Assembly: GCA_016716505.1 (NCBI GenBank)
Contig: JADJWF010000001.1
Span: 682,001-746,000, forward strand
Source of the DNA: Verrucomicrobiota bacterium
GTDB taxonomy: Bacteria > Verrucomicrobiota > Verrucomicrobiia > Limisphaerales > J093
Direction of reading: 5' to 3'
Length of the DNA stretch: 64,000 bases
Below are positions 18,401-25,592 of this stretch, in pieces. Position 1 is the first letter of the stretch. Each line of letters starts with the position of its first letter. Made by a program: the position numbers and the translations under genes. The notes beneath the pieces were generated by a model. It saw nothing but the letters and a program-made list of their open reading frames with translations. It did not search any database and was not told the DNA's origin.

Positions 18401-18734
18401 GCCCGAGCTCGAGGCGGCCCGGCAGGCCAAGCTGATCGGCAAATCCCTCGATGCCAGCGTCACCGTACGCGGGCCGTCCAGCACGGTTGCCGGGGCCCGG
18501 GCCGATTCGCGGGTCCTGCAGGAACTCTTGAATGTTTCGCATCTGGAGATTGAGGCCGACGAGTCGCAGAAAGGCGTAACCTTCAAGGTCGGGAAGGCTG
18601 CCGGCCAGAAGTGCGAGCGATGCTGGCATTGGGAACGCGACGTGGGAACGGATCCAGCGCAGCCAACAATTTGCGGCCGCTGTGCAGAGGCGGTGCGAGG
18701 AAGAGCTCGATGCGGGTTGGGATCCGAGGGCTAG
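15402..18734 (+). CDS. ileS: Isoleucyl-tRNA synthetase with an inserted editing-like segment
   Basis: IleRS charges tRNA-Ile and hydrolyses Val-tRNA-Ile in its CP1 editing domain. Signatures are HIGT (64-67, the HIGH motif), the CP1 block FILIWTTTPWTLPANLAVAF (from about 221), DVWIDSG, YLEGSDQHRGWFQ (from 736), KISKS (779-783) and a C-terminal zinc knuckle CERCWHW...CGRC. At 1110 residues it is ~150-180 longer than usual. Most of the excess is about 105-110 extra residues between DVWIDSG and YLEGSDQHRG. Residues ~617-715 of this insert resemble residues 211-315 of the same protein (see findings) but lack the TTTPWT editing motif. The ATG at 15402 precedes the conserved NLPRTDFPMKADL; longer frames upstream run through repeats. 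Confidence 0.96.
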   Translation: MEYKNTLNLPRTDFPMKADLVTREPERLARWRNERLYEAIQTSRAQRPAFVLHDGPPFANGDVHIGTALNKIVKDFVIRHKTLAGYRAPYVPGWDCHGLPIEFKVSQELRKAGQTAADPATIRNACDAYARKYIELQRTQFQRLGVLGEWAKPYLTLDKGYEAEELRLFADIVAKGFVYRGRKPVYWSIPCRTALAEAEVEYRDHISQSVYVKFPIVGQPGCFILIWTTTPWTLPANLAVAFNSSFSYLRIRATGADGGAEDYLIAATLLDSVAAKCGWRNWVTVATLVGADLADLIYQHPFCQRTGNLHAGDEFVDSATGTGFVHIAPGHGLEDYHLGNRVGLPVYSPVDDEGCFIHTKDLPVEQQMPAEMLGKSILEKHGKSEANEAVLHELRVRRALLHQENYHHSYPHCWRSKTPVIFRGMDQWFIRVDHVPQAVADVPDLQPRSHFEEGVGQPPAPASSPVPEPPPAMPFRQLALQTIGEVGWVPDWGVNRIRAAVESRPDWCISRQRAWGVPIPAFYDPEGNPILDARIIRAVADLVAQHGSNVWFERTVTELWRAVRPADWMGPEAATKSADTLDVWIDSGSSSRAVLQSRPELLKPVGRRVKAGEDAGFVKLRLEGFPNTFILVPLGSAQELPASLVVAFDEGAFFSLFRSGGDSFIASALDVAGLVQACGLPGYELIRSVHGEELEHYRALHPDTGQPLRLVAAPAEGVAEARESGFWFADWQADMYLEGSDQHRGWFQSSLLLSLAGNGAPPFKTVLTHGFMVDADREKISKSKQGQGGYEKPQTAERYIKEYGADVLRLWVASQDFRNDIVVSEERLKKVGEAYRMLRNTLRYQLSNLYDFDPREHSVADADLTGLDRWILSEFARLEAEVHQAYEAADFHVVYQRLTQFASVELSAVYHDIVKDRLYTDPADSRRRRSTQTALYRLVTRLCQMLSPMLVFTADEAWEFIPGRPCSSVHLSVWQPEPFEFGDAERALWRGLFALREAALPELEAARQAKLIGKSLDASVTVRGPSSTVAGARADSRVLQELLNVSHLEIEADESQKGVTFKVGKAAGQKCERCWHWERDVGTDPAQPTICGRCAEAVRGRARCGLGSEG

Positions 18735-18975
18735 AGGGTGTGGAGGATGACCTTGCTTTCCGTTGGCCCCCGGGCGCGGCCAAAAAGTCAAATTCACCCC
18801 TTGACTGTCGGGAATCCGACGGCATTCTGTCGCTCGTTCACGGGATTTGGAACTCAGATTTCCGGTCGCTGCGGATGGTGGATGCCAGCGGTCGGGCTCA
18901 GATTTCCTGCCATGGCTCTGTTCCGGTCGTGGTAGGAACTTCCCCGCAAATCCTCAGTTGAACTCTGAAAACTCC
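18735..18975. other. Gap after ileS, no gene recognised
   Basis: Downstream of ileS, up to the terminator stem, I see no convincing coding frame or RNA gene. Composition is less GC-biased than the surrounding genes. Confidence 0.4.
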
Positions 18976-19023
18976 CCGGGCTGTCGGGCCGTCCTCCGGA
19001 CCTCAGCCCGGTTCTTTTTTTTT
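18976..19023 (+). terminator. Terminator downstream of ileS
   Basis: CCGGGCTG (18976-18983) pairs with CAGCCCGG (19004-19011) and a T-rich run TTCTTTTTTTTT follows immediately. It is 240 bases after the ileS stop and faces the convergent propeller gene. Confidence 0.85.
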
Positions 19024-19097
19024 GCGCCGATTCCGGGCCAGCCGGGCGGTCGGGAATTGGTTCCGCGACGACTCGCAGGAGCCTCCTGCGGGCGGGG

Positions 19098-20480
19098 TCA
19101 TTCAACGGTCCAGAGGATGACGCTATCGCGGTCTTTCACGAAGATGCGGTTGCCCGCCGGCACGGGGTAGGCGTGAGTCGGGGAGTTGGCAACTCTGAGG
19201 CGCGCCACCTCTTTGAAGGCGTCGCGACTCGGTTCGAAGGCGACGAGTTCCGCGCTTGGGGTCAGCGCGAGCAGGACTGTTCCGGCATCCACCACGCTCC
19301 CGTAACCGCTGCCGCCGCCCATGCGTCCGCCACCCGCTCCACCACGGCCGCCGGGGCCTTCCGGTCGAGCGGGTCCGCCGTCACCGCGTGATTCGGGGGG
19401 CGCGACCGCAAGCTGACTTGCAGCGGTAATGCCCGCGCTCCACAGGAGATTGCCGTTCTGGGCGTCCAACGCGAATAACTCGTTCGCCGCACTCAGGCCG
19501 AACAGCGTTCCCTCCTTCACCACGGGGGAGGCGAATTGCGATGCCTTCTCTTCATTGCTCCACAGTTGGTTCGCTTTGAACCCTTCGGCTGACTTCTCGA
19601 ACCGGATTGCCTTGTTCGCACGGCCGGTGATGAAGACCACCGGACCATCCGCCGCTGGCGTGGTGGCCTTATAATCGCGCCCGCCGCCTCCCCGTCCGCC
19701 GCGACCGCCCGGGCTATCGGGTGGAGTGCCGCGGTCACCTTCCCAAACCACCCTTCCATCCGCCGCGTTCACCGCGGCAAGGCGCGCCTCGGTCTGCACC
19801 ACAATCAACTTTACCCCGTCCACGGTTGCCACTGCCGGGGACGCATAGGAGGGATTGCCGCTGCGCCAGCGCCACTTTTCGTTGCCGGTCGCAAGATCAT
19901 AAGCCACGAGCGCGCCATTCTCGCGGCCGCCAAGTTGCGCCACAACTGTCCCGTCCAGGATCAGCGGGGAACTCGAGACAAAGAAGTTAGGCCAGGCCTG
20001 GAAGTCATCCCTGCGCCACAGCAGCCGGCCGGTGGCGGCATCCAGACACGACAACATGCCACGCACGCCCACCGTCACCACCTTGCCGTCGGCCACCGCC
20101 GGCGAACTGCGCGGTCCAGAGAAACTTTGCGCCGGTCCGGTGGCACCCAGCGAATCATACTTGTCCAGCCAGAGTTCCTTGCCGGTGGATGCGTTCAGAC
20201 ACCGGATGACCTCGCCGCCGTCCTGCCGGGTGAAGACGTACAGCCGGTCGCCCACCAGCGCTGGTGTGGCCACGCCTTCGCCCACCGTGACCTTCCATTT
20301 TTGCGTCAGTTCCTTGGGCCAGGTCTTTGGGACTTTGAAGTCGGCCGCGCGAGCCGCGCCATTGGCGCCTCGCCACTGGGGCCAACCTTGCGTCGAAAAC
20401 CCGGCGGCAAAGCTGGAAAAAATAACGGCCACAGCCAAAGCGGCGGCTGCGCGCGAAGGAAGGCAATTCGTTTTGTTCAT
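19098..20480 (-). CDS. Exported PQQ-like beta-propeller protein with Gly/Arg-rich loops
   Basis: A 460-residue protein with a signal peptide (RAAAALAVAVIFSSFAAGFS) and repeated propeller blades: LVGDRLYVFTRQDGGEVIRCLNASTGKELW, MLSCLDAATGRLLWRR, LVAYDLATGNEKWRWRSG, LAAVNAADGRVVWEGD and LFALDAQNGNLLWSAG. These match PQQ-binding-like quinoprotein repeats. No dehydrogenase catalytic domain is present, so it is probably a structural or binding protein of the cell envelope. Two blades are separated by RG/GG-rich loops (PGGRGGRGGGGRD; RGGAGGGRMGGGSG). It converges on ileS and is divergent from the Tat-exported isomerase-like gene. Confidence 0.85.
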   Translation of the reverse strand: MNKTNCLPSRAAAALAVAVIFSSFAAGFSTQGWPQWRGANGAARAADFKVPKTWPKELTQKWKVTVGEGVATPALVGDRLYVFTRQDGGEVIRCLNASTGKELWLDKYDSLGATGPAQSFSGPRSSPAVADGKVVTVGVRGMLSCLDAATGRLLWRRDDFQAWPNFFVSSSPLILDGTVVAQLGGRENGALVAYDLATGNEKWRWRSGNPSYASPAVATVDGVKLIVVQTEARLAAVNAADGRVVWEGDRGTPPDSPGGRGGRGGGGRDYKATTPAADGPVVFITGRANKAIRFEKSAEGFKANQLWSNEEKASQFASPVVKEGTLFGLSAANELFALDAQNGNLLWSAGITAASQLAVAPPESRGDGGPARPEGPGGRGGAGGGRMGGGSGYGSVVDAGTVLLALTPSAELVAFEPSRDAFKEVARLRVANSPTHAYPVPAGNRIFVKDRDSVILWTVE

Positions 20481-20665
20481 GGTGTCAGTAACCCGCTTCC
20501 CGAGACGCCCGGGTTTCCGCAGTGGTTACAGCGATGATTGCGGGCCCGTCGCGAGGCGAGTTCTTGCCGGTAAGATTGCGTCCGGAGAAAACCCGATTTC
20601 ATGGCCGCAACCCGAACCCGCTTGCGTCGCGGTGGAACCTTGCGCGAGCATGTGCGGCACGTGAA

Positions 20666-21766
20666 ATGAACTCGTCCCATGCCTCCGCCCAGAGCCGCCG
20701 TGACTTCCTGAAGCATGCGGCGGTTGCCAGTGCCGCGTTTGCCGCCGGGCTGCCAACGCGTGCCCAGACCACGCCGCGCAAGACCAAGCTCGGCTTCGAC
20801 AACTTTTCCGTCCGCGCCTTCGGCTGGAAAGCGCCCCAGTTGATTGATTACGCGGCCTCGCTGGGGCTCGACTCGCTGTTCATCACGAATCTGGACGCCT
20901 TGGAAAAGTTCGAAGACCCCTATCTCGCGGACGTGAAGGCTCGCGCCCGCGACAAGGGCCTCGATCTGCTGCTGGGCTCTTGGAGCATTTGCCCCACCTC
21001 AAAGGCGTTTCGCGACAACTATGGCACGGCCGAGGAACACCTGCGGCTGGGTTTGCGGCTGGCGAAGGCCCTGGGATCACCGGTATTCCGTTGCGTGCTG
21101 GGGACCCGCGAAGATCGCAAGACCGAAGGCGGTATCGAGAAACGCATCGAAGATACGGTCAAAGTCTGCCGCGCGGTACGCAGTCAGGCCTTGGACGCGG
21201 GGATCAAGATCGCCATCGAAAATCACGCTGGCGACATGCAGGCCTGGGAGCTCGTTACCCTGGTGGAGGCGGCGGGTAAGGATTATGTCGGCGTTACGTT
21301 TGATTCCGGCAACGTAACGTGGACGCTCGAAGACCCGATTGACAGCCTGACGCGGCTCGCGCCGTACGTGGTCTGCACGCACATCCGTGACTCGATGATC
21401 TGGGAAACCGAAACCGGCGCGCGTGTGGCGTGGACCGCCATCGGCGAAGGCTGCACCGACGCGAGGGCGTTTTTCGCGAAACTGGCGGAACTCTGCCCTG
21501 GCGTGGCGGTTCACGCCGAGATCATCTCCGGTTTCAACATTGAATTTCCGTACCTCAAACCGGACTTCTGGGATGTGTGGCCCAAGGCGAGGGGCTCGGA
21601 CCTCGCCGCGTTTCTCGCTTTGGCGAAAAAAGGCAAACCGATACCGCCCTTCCAGCCGGCGGCCGGACAGGACCGCCGCATGGCGGAGCAGGAGTACCAG
21701 AAGGCTGAACTGGAGCGCAGCCTGACGTATTGCCGGGAGGTCATCGGCCTCGGAGCCAGGACCTGA
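20666..21766 (+). CDS. Tat-exported sugar phosphate isomerase/epimerase-like TIM-barrel protein
   Basis: A 366-residue protein starting with a twin-arginine signal (QSRRDFLKHAAVASAAFAAG). The rest is an AP-endonuclease-2/xylose-isomerase-like TIM barrel: LIDYAASLGLDSLFIT, LLLGSWSICPT, IKIAIENHAGDM (metal-ligand Glu/His), VGVTFDSGN (Asp), VVCTHIRD (His) and VHAEIISG (Glu). Such proteins isomerise or epimerise sugars or inositols; Tat export suggests cofactor loading in the cytoplasm before secretion. The ATG at 20666 places the RR motif eleven residues in. The upstream open frame overlaps the divergent promoter region and is not needed. Confidence 0.88.
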   Translation: MNSSHASAQSRRDFLKHAAVASAAFAAGLPTRAQTTPRKTKLGFDNFSVRAFGWKAPQLIDYAASLGLDSLFITNLDALEKFEDPYLADVKARARDKGLDLLLGSWSICPTSKAFRDNYGTAEEHLRLGLRLAKALGSPVFRCVLGTREDRKTEGGIEKRIEDTVKVCRAVRSQALDAGIKIAIENHAGDMQAWELVTLVEAAGKDYVGVTFDSGNVTWTLEDPIDSLTRLAPYVVCTHIRDSMIWETETGARVAWTAIGEGCTDARAFFAKLAELCPGVAVHAEIISGFNIEFPYLKPDFWDVWPKARGSDLAAFLALAKKGKPIPPFQPAAGQDRRMAEQEYQKAELERSLTYCREVIGLGART

Positions 21767-21874
21767 CGGTCAGCCAAGTGGCTCTGGAACTCAAAGGCCG
21801 CGCCACATGCGCGCCGGCCGCCGGGAATGCCTTGGCTGATCAACGTAAGGCGTAAGCGCCCGTAGCCGGTTGCT

Positions 21875-23443
21875 TCACTCGTCTTCCTCGTCCCGCTGGC
21901 GTGGTCGGGTTTCGAGGTACCGCTTCCACAGCTCGAGTTCGACGTACAGTTCGAAGAACACGTTTGGACGGTGCTGAAACAGGCCGACCATCAGCCACTT
22001 CCTTCCTGATCGTTCATCCAGTTCGGCGTCGAACCTCGAGTTGACAATCATCATCGGGGCCCACGGATCGTCCGGGATTTCGCTGTAAAATCCCACCTGC
22101 CGGAAACTCCGCAGGTACCAGGGCAATGGCCAGTAATCGCCTCCGCGGCCCACCACCTTGATGACGGTGTCGGCTGCTTGCGGGCGCGCAGCGGCGATCT
22201 GCGAGACCTGCCCGACCAACCGCAGCAGGTCGGGTGAGGTGTGGGCGTACACCCACGGATTCCGCTGGTCGGCCGCCAACGGAAACGCGGCCCGCCAAGC
22301 CTGCACGCCCAGGTGGCCGGTTCCCACCAGCAGCGCTGCCGCCATCACGGTCCTGAGCCAGAAGGGCTTCGACAGACTCGCCAGCCAAGCCGCGCCGGCA
22401 CCGGCCGACAGAATCCAGGCATGGTGGAATCCCAGCACGCACCACGGCGTCTTGTACGGGATCACCGTGTAAACCAGCGTGAGCCCCAAGGCATAGAAAC
22501 CGATGAAGCGCACAAACACCACAGCCCCGCCCGCGATACGCCCCAGCAAGGCGGCGCCGAATCCGCCCAGCCCCAGCCCCAACACCAGCAGTTCCGTCCA
22601 CAGGGGACCTTTGGCCGGATGGAACCAGAAGAGTCGTTCGAGGTAGAACGTCCACGGATGGATGTGGGGTGAACTGCCACCCGCCCGGCTGATCCAAGGT
22701 TGGTACGTGAGGACAGAGTCGAGGGGGCCGCGCAGGTGGGTAAAAAACGACGTGAAAAGCGGTATCGAAATCGCCAGCGCCGCGGCAAGCCCGATCACCA
22801 GATGCCCCCACGGCCGTTTCTCCGCCGGCCACCACAGCGAGCCCTCCCGCCAGTGCGCCCAAGCCATGGTCAGGCCCACGGCCATCCCCAGCGCGGCGAG
22901 GTTGAAGACGAATGTTTCCTTGGTGGCGTACATCAAGCCGAGCCCGGCCCCGGCCAACGCCATCCAGGGCCAGCGCCGTGTTTGAACCCACCGCCACGCG
23001 CCCGCCACCAGCAAGAGCGTGCCGAACACCAGGAGCAGTTCGTGGATGAAGTACCGGCTGTAGTACACGAACGCGGGTGAGACCGCCGTCAAAAGCCCGG
23101 CCCACCAAATCCCACCGCGCCCGAGACCTCCCGAGAGCAGCGGCAGCAGCGCGATCAATCCCACACCAAACACCACTGGCGTGAGGCGCAGGGTGGTTTC
23201 GCTCAACGAGGCCGCGTCGCGTGCGCCGCTGAGCCACGCCAGGGGAAGCGTGGCGTAATAAAGGCTGGGGCCGTGGTACTCGTGCGGATCATACTGATAT
23301 CCGCGACCTTCCCACAGCCCCAGAAACTTGTAGGCGTGAACCGATTCGTCGGTATGCAGGGGACGCTGGTCAAGCCGGGGCAGCCGCAGGGCCAGCGCCA
23401 GCGCAGCCGCCAGCAGCAGTCCCAGCGTCAGCCAGCGATTCAT
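21875..23443 (-). CDS. Integral membrane glycosyltransferase of the Agl23/TIGR03663 type
   Basis: A 522-residue polytopic protein with about ten membrane helices. The N-terminal block HTDESVHAYKFLGLWEGRGYQYDPHEYHGP matches the family annotated as flippase-associated Agl23/TIGR03663, related to GT39/GT83 lipid-linked sugar transferases; the DE pair in HTDES corresponds to the catalytic acid of GT-C enzymes. A hydrophilic C-terminal domain (GRGGDYWPLPWYLRSFRQVGFYSEIPDD) follows. Its ATG overlaps the stop of the upstream discoidin gene (23440-23443), so both are translated from one message. The sugar donor and acceptor are unknown. Confidence 0.87.
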   Translation of the reverse strand: MNRWLTLGLLLAAALALALRLPRLDQRPLHTDESVHAYKFLGLWEGRGYQYDPHEYHGPSLYYATLPLAWLSGARDAASLSETTLRLTPVVFGVGLIALLPLLSGGLGRGGIWWAGLLTAVSPAFVYYSRYFIHELLLVFGTLLLVAGAWRWVQTRRWPWMALAGAGLGLMYATKETFVFNLAALGMAVGLTMAWAHWREGSLWWPAEKRPWGHLVIGLAAALAISIPLFTSFFTHLRGPLDSVLTYQPWISRAGGSSPHIHPWTFYLERLFWFHPAKGPLWTELLVLGLGLGGFGAALLGRIAGGAVVFVRFIGFYALGLTLVYTVIPYKTPWCVLGFHHAWILSAGAGAAWLASLSKPFWLRTVMAAALLVGTGHLGVQAWRAAFPLAADQRNPWVYAHTSPDLLRLVGQVSQIAAARPQAADTVIKVVGRGGDYWPLPWYLRSFRQVGFYSEIPDDPWAPMMIVNSRFDAELDERSGRKWLMVGLFQHRPNVFFELYVELELWKRYLETRPRQRDEEDE

Positions 23444-24117
23444 TTCGCCGGCACGCCCCAGACTTCGACCTCGGTGTAGCGATTGAGCGCGCTGTAGGTG
23501 CTGCCGCGGCTGTAAAGGCGGACGTAGCGGCCCACGACGCCCTTGGCATCAATCAACTTCCCTTCGTAGCTCTCGAAATACTCCTTGTCCGTGCCCACGC
23601 CGAGGCCGGAGCTGTTGTCCTGGTCGTTGTTGAAGATGGTCTTCACCCCTTCGGCGAAATCCGGATCGTCCGAAACCTGCACGATCACGTCGTGGTACAC
23701 CTGCCAGGTGTTGTGAGCATGCCAGACGATGACGGCAAAAATCTTGGCGGGTTGCTCCAGGTCAATCTGAACCCATTGCGTGCGCCGGCGAAGTTCCACG
23801 AAGCTGTTGTCGTTCGCCTCCTTGTCGCCGTCCGTGATGAGGTCGAGCGTCCCGGTGATGGGCGACTTGTCACTGCTGGTCACCTTTTTCTGGAAGGCCA
23901 GATTCTGGGCGCCCTTCGGAGCCAGGAAAGGCGGGCGCGGCTTGTCGGACGGCTTTTCGATCAGATCGCCCAGCGGGATGTCCGTCGGGGTCCCCATGAA
24001 CGCCGGGATTGGCAACTTAATCGGCAGCGGTTCGAGCTCGGCGTCCGCCGCCCGGAGGTTTTGCGCGGCGAAGGCCACGCCCAGCGTCAGTCCAAGGGTG
24101 AGTGCAATTGCTTTCAT
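23440..24117 (-). CDS. Exported discoidin (F5/8 type C-like) domain protein
   Basis: A 225-residue protein with a signal peptide (MKAIALTLGLTLGVAFAAQNLRAADA). A ~50-residue proline-rich linker is followed by a beta-sandwich resembling discoidin/F5/8 type C carbohydrate-binding modules: NLAFQKKVTSSDKSPITGTLDLITDGDKEANDNSFVELRRRTQWVQIDLEQPAKIFAVIVWHA and the terminal RYVRLYSRGSTYSALNRYTEVEVWG (two parts of one domain). It probably binds glycans at the cell surface. The 4-base overlap with the Agl23-type gene suggests functional pairing. An 18-base palindrome lies 21 bases upstream of its start. Confidence 0.83.
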   Translation of the reverse strand: MKAIALTLGLTLGVAFAAQNLRAADAELEPLPIKLPIPAFMGTPTDIPLGDLIEKPSDKPRPPFLAPKGAQNLAFQKKVTSSDKSPITGTLDLITDGDKEANDNSFVELRRRTQWVQIDLEQPAKIFAVIVWHAHNTWQVYHDVIVQVSDDPDFAEGVKTIFNNDQDNSSGLGVGTDKEYFESYEGKLIDAKGVVGRYVRLYSRGSTYSALNRYTEVEVWGVPAK

Positions 24118-24137
24118 GTGTCGTGTTTTCTCAGGTC

Positions 24138-24155
24138 AACCGTTGTGCAACGGTT
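24138..24155. promoter_or_regulatory. Palindrome upstream of the discoidin-glycosyltransferase pair
   Basis: AACCGTTG and CAACGGTT are perfect inverted arms around TG, just upstream of the discoidin start codon at 24117. Position and symmetry suit an operator for a dimeric regulator, but there is only one copy here. Confidence 0.4.
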
Positions 24156-24222
24156 TAGATTGCCCGAAGGTGCAAATATTCACCCCGAAAGGCAATCGTT
24201 TGGTGCAGCGGAACGCTTCCTG

Positions 24223-25244
24223 GGGCGCATCTCAGTTTCTTGCAGGGTCGAAGGCGGTGTGGGGGAAGAGGTGGACCCGGCGGTCATTGCGCCAGAAGGT
24301 TTCCAGGCAGCGCAGCGCTTCGTCGCCCACCGTGCTCCAGAACCGGCCGGGCCGCTTGAACCGGCACGGCGCCTGCCGACCGGTCGCTTCCACCGCCCCG
24401 CTCCCGATCGGTTCGCCCGCCCGCCACGGCTTCCTCCAATTGCCGGATCACATTCACCGCCGACTCGTTCTTGAGTCGGCGCACCAAGGTTTTGAGCCGG
24501 GCCTTGAACTGCGCGTTGTCTTCGCCCCACAACGCTCGCCCCACCGCCGCCAAGTGCTGCACGGCGTGGTCGAAGTCCAGTCGTGGTCGGGCCTGCGGCC
24601 AGCGGTCGTCGGCCAGGCGCCAGATCCCCACCGCCCCGTCGCCAATCACCAGTACACTGGCCGCCTGGCCAACCCGCGCCGCCGCGCCTCGCCCCGCCTC
24701 TGCTGGCGCAGGGCGTCCAGCCCGGGGCGCGTGAGCACAAAGCCCCGTTCGCTGATCACGGGTCGCCCGCCCGCGGTCTGCCCGCGCTGGTCCAGGCGGA
24801 AGTCGGTGCCGGTATCGCCCCAGTGCCAGCGTTCGGGTTCCGTGCCGTGGCGCCGGAGTTGGGCGCTTTGACCCCAGTCGTCACGTTCGCGCAGACTCCA
24901 GGCGTCCAGTTGGAGGATCATCTGGTAAGGCGCCGGGGTGAGTTCGAGCTGGCGGGGGGCCGTGGCGGCTTGTTCATCCCGTTGGGTGCGCAGGCGTTGG
25001 GCGCGCTGGCCCTGGCGTTTGGCCTCGCGGTCAAGGGTGGCTGGCAGCAGCTTCACGCCGCTCAAGGGTCCGAGCGCGACGCTGGCGTCGGCGAAGGGCG
25101 GCTTGCTGGCGGCCAGGGGTTCGGGCGCAGCGGGCACGGAGCACCGACGGTGGGCAGCCGTGGCGGTTGCGGGTGCGCGGGTGTGCAGGGTTGTTGTCAT
25201 GGCACCAGCTTACACTCCCCCCTGGAAGAAACTGAGATCCGCCC
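24223..25244 (-). mobile_element. Decayed ISKra4-type insertion sequence with both inverted repeats
   Basis: The two ends are 25-bp inverted repeats, 24223-24247 and 25220-25244, matching at 23 of 25 positions; both contain ATCTCAGTTTCTT after GGGCG(C/G). Between them lies a broken transposase on the minus strand. The element is 1022 bp, shorter than complete members of this family, consistent with internal deletion. No target duplication is evident in the immediate flanks (GCTTCCTG left, AATTGGAG right). It separates the discoidin operon from the thioredoxin gene. Confidence 0.85.
24232..25200 (-). pseudogene. ISKra4-family transposase remnant (frameshifts and deletion)
   Basis: Three fragments in different frames follow the transposase order. 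The first, to about 24672, has LDAWSLRERDDWG, ERWHWGDTGTDFRLDQR and RPVISERGFVLTRPGLDALRQ. The second, after a frameshift near 24672, has ASVLVIGDGAVGIWRLADDRWPQA, DFDHAVQHLAAVGRALWGEDNAQF and LKNESAVNVIRQLEEAV. The third, after a further shift and a probable ~40-codon loss, has GEPIGSGAVEAT, CRFKRPGRFWS and GDEALRCLETFWRND, stopping at 24232. The N-terminus also looks truncated. It cannot encode an active transposase. Confidence 0.87.
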
Positions 25245-25592
25245 AATTGGAGGTCGGGGCTGCTTGCCGACAGACCTCCTTCTCCGACGAGCCTTTCGTT
25301 GGGGGCGACAGCGTTTCTGGCGCGCGAGCTTCGGCTCCTGCGGCGGCGCTGTTGGCATCGGTGGTCCGGACTTTGAAGCGCGGGACAGCCCGGGCGGGAA
25401 TCGTCCGCATCGCGTCAGCCGATCTCGAAATTCCCACGACGACTCCAACTTCGGTCCTGTCCCCGATTCTCCCTGGTCTGGCAAACCTCGCCCAGGAGAT
25501 CACCGCCTCCCGGCTTGACCGGCGGACCGGCCTGGACGACGGTCTCATTGCGCTCACGGCGGCAGTACCGCCCGAGGAGCGCGATCTCACGA
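25245..25592. other. Gap between IS remnant and tlpA-like gene, no gene recognised
   Basis: This 348-base stretch contains no convincing gene. A weak hairpin (GGAGGTC near 25250 with GACCTCC near 25274) is present close to the IS end. A purine-rich GAGGAG about a dozen bases before the ATG at 25593 probably serves the thioredoxin gene. Confidence 0.4.
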
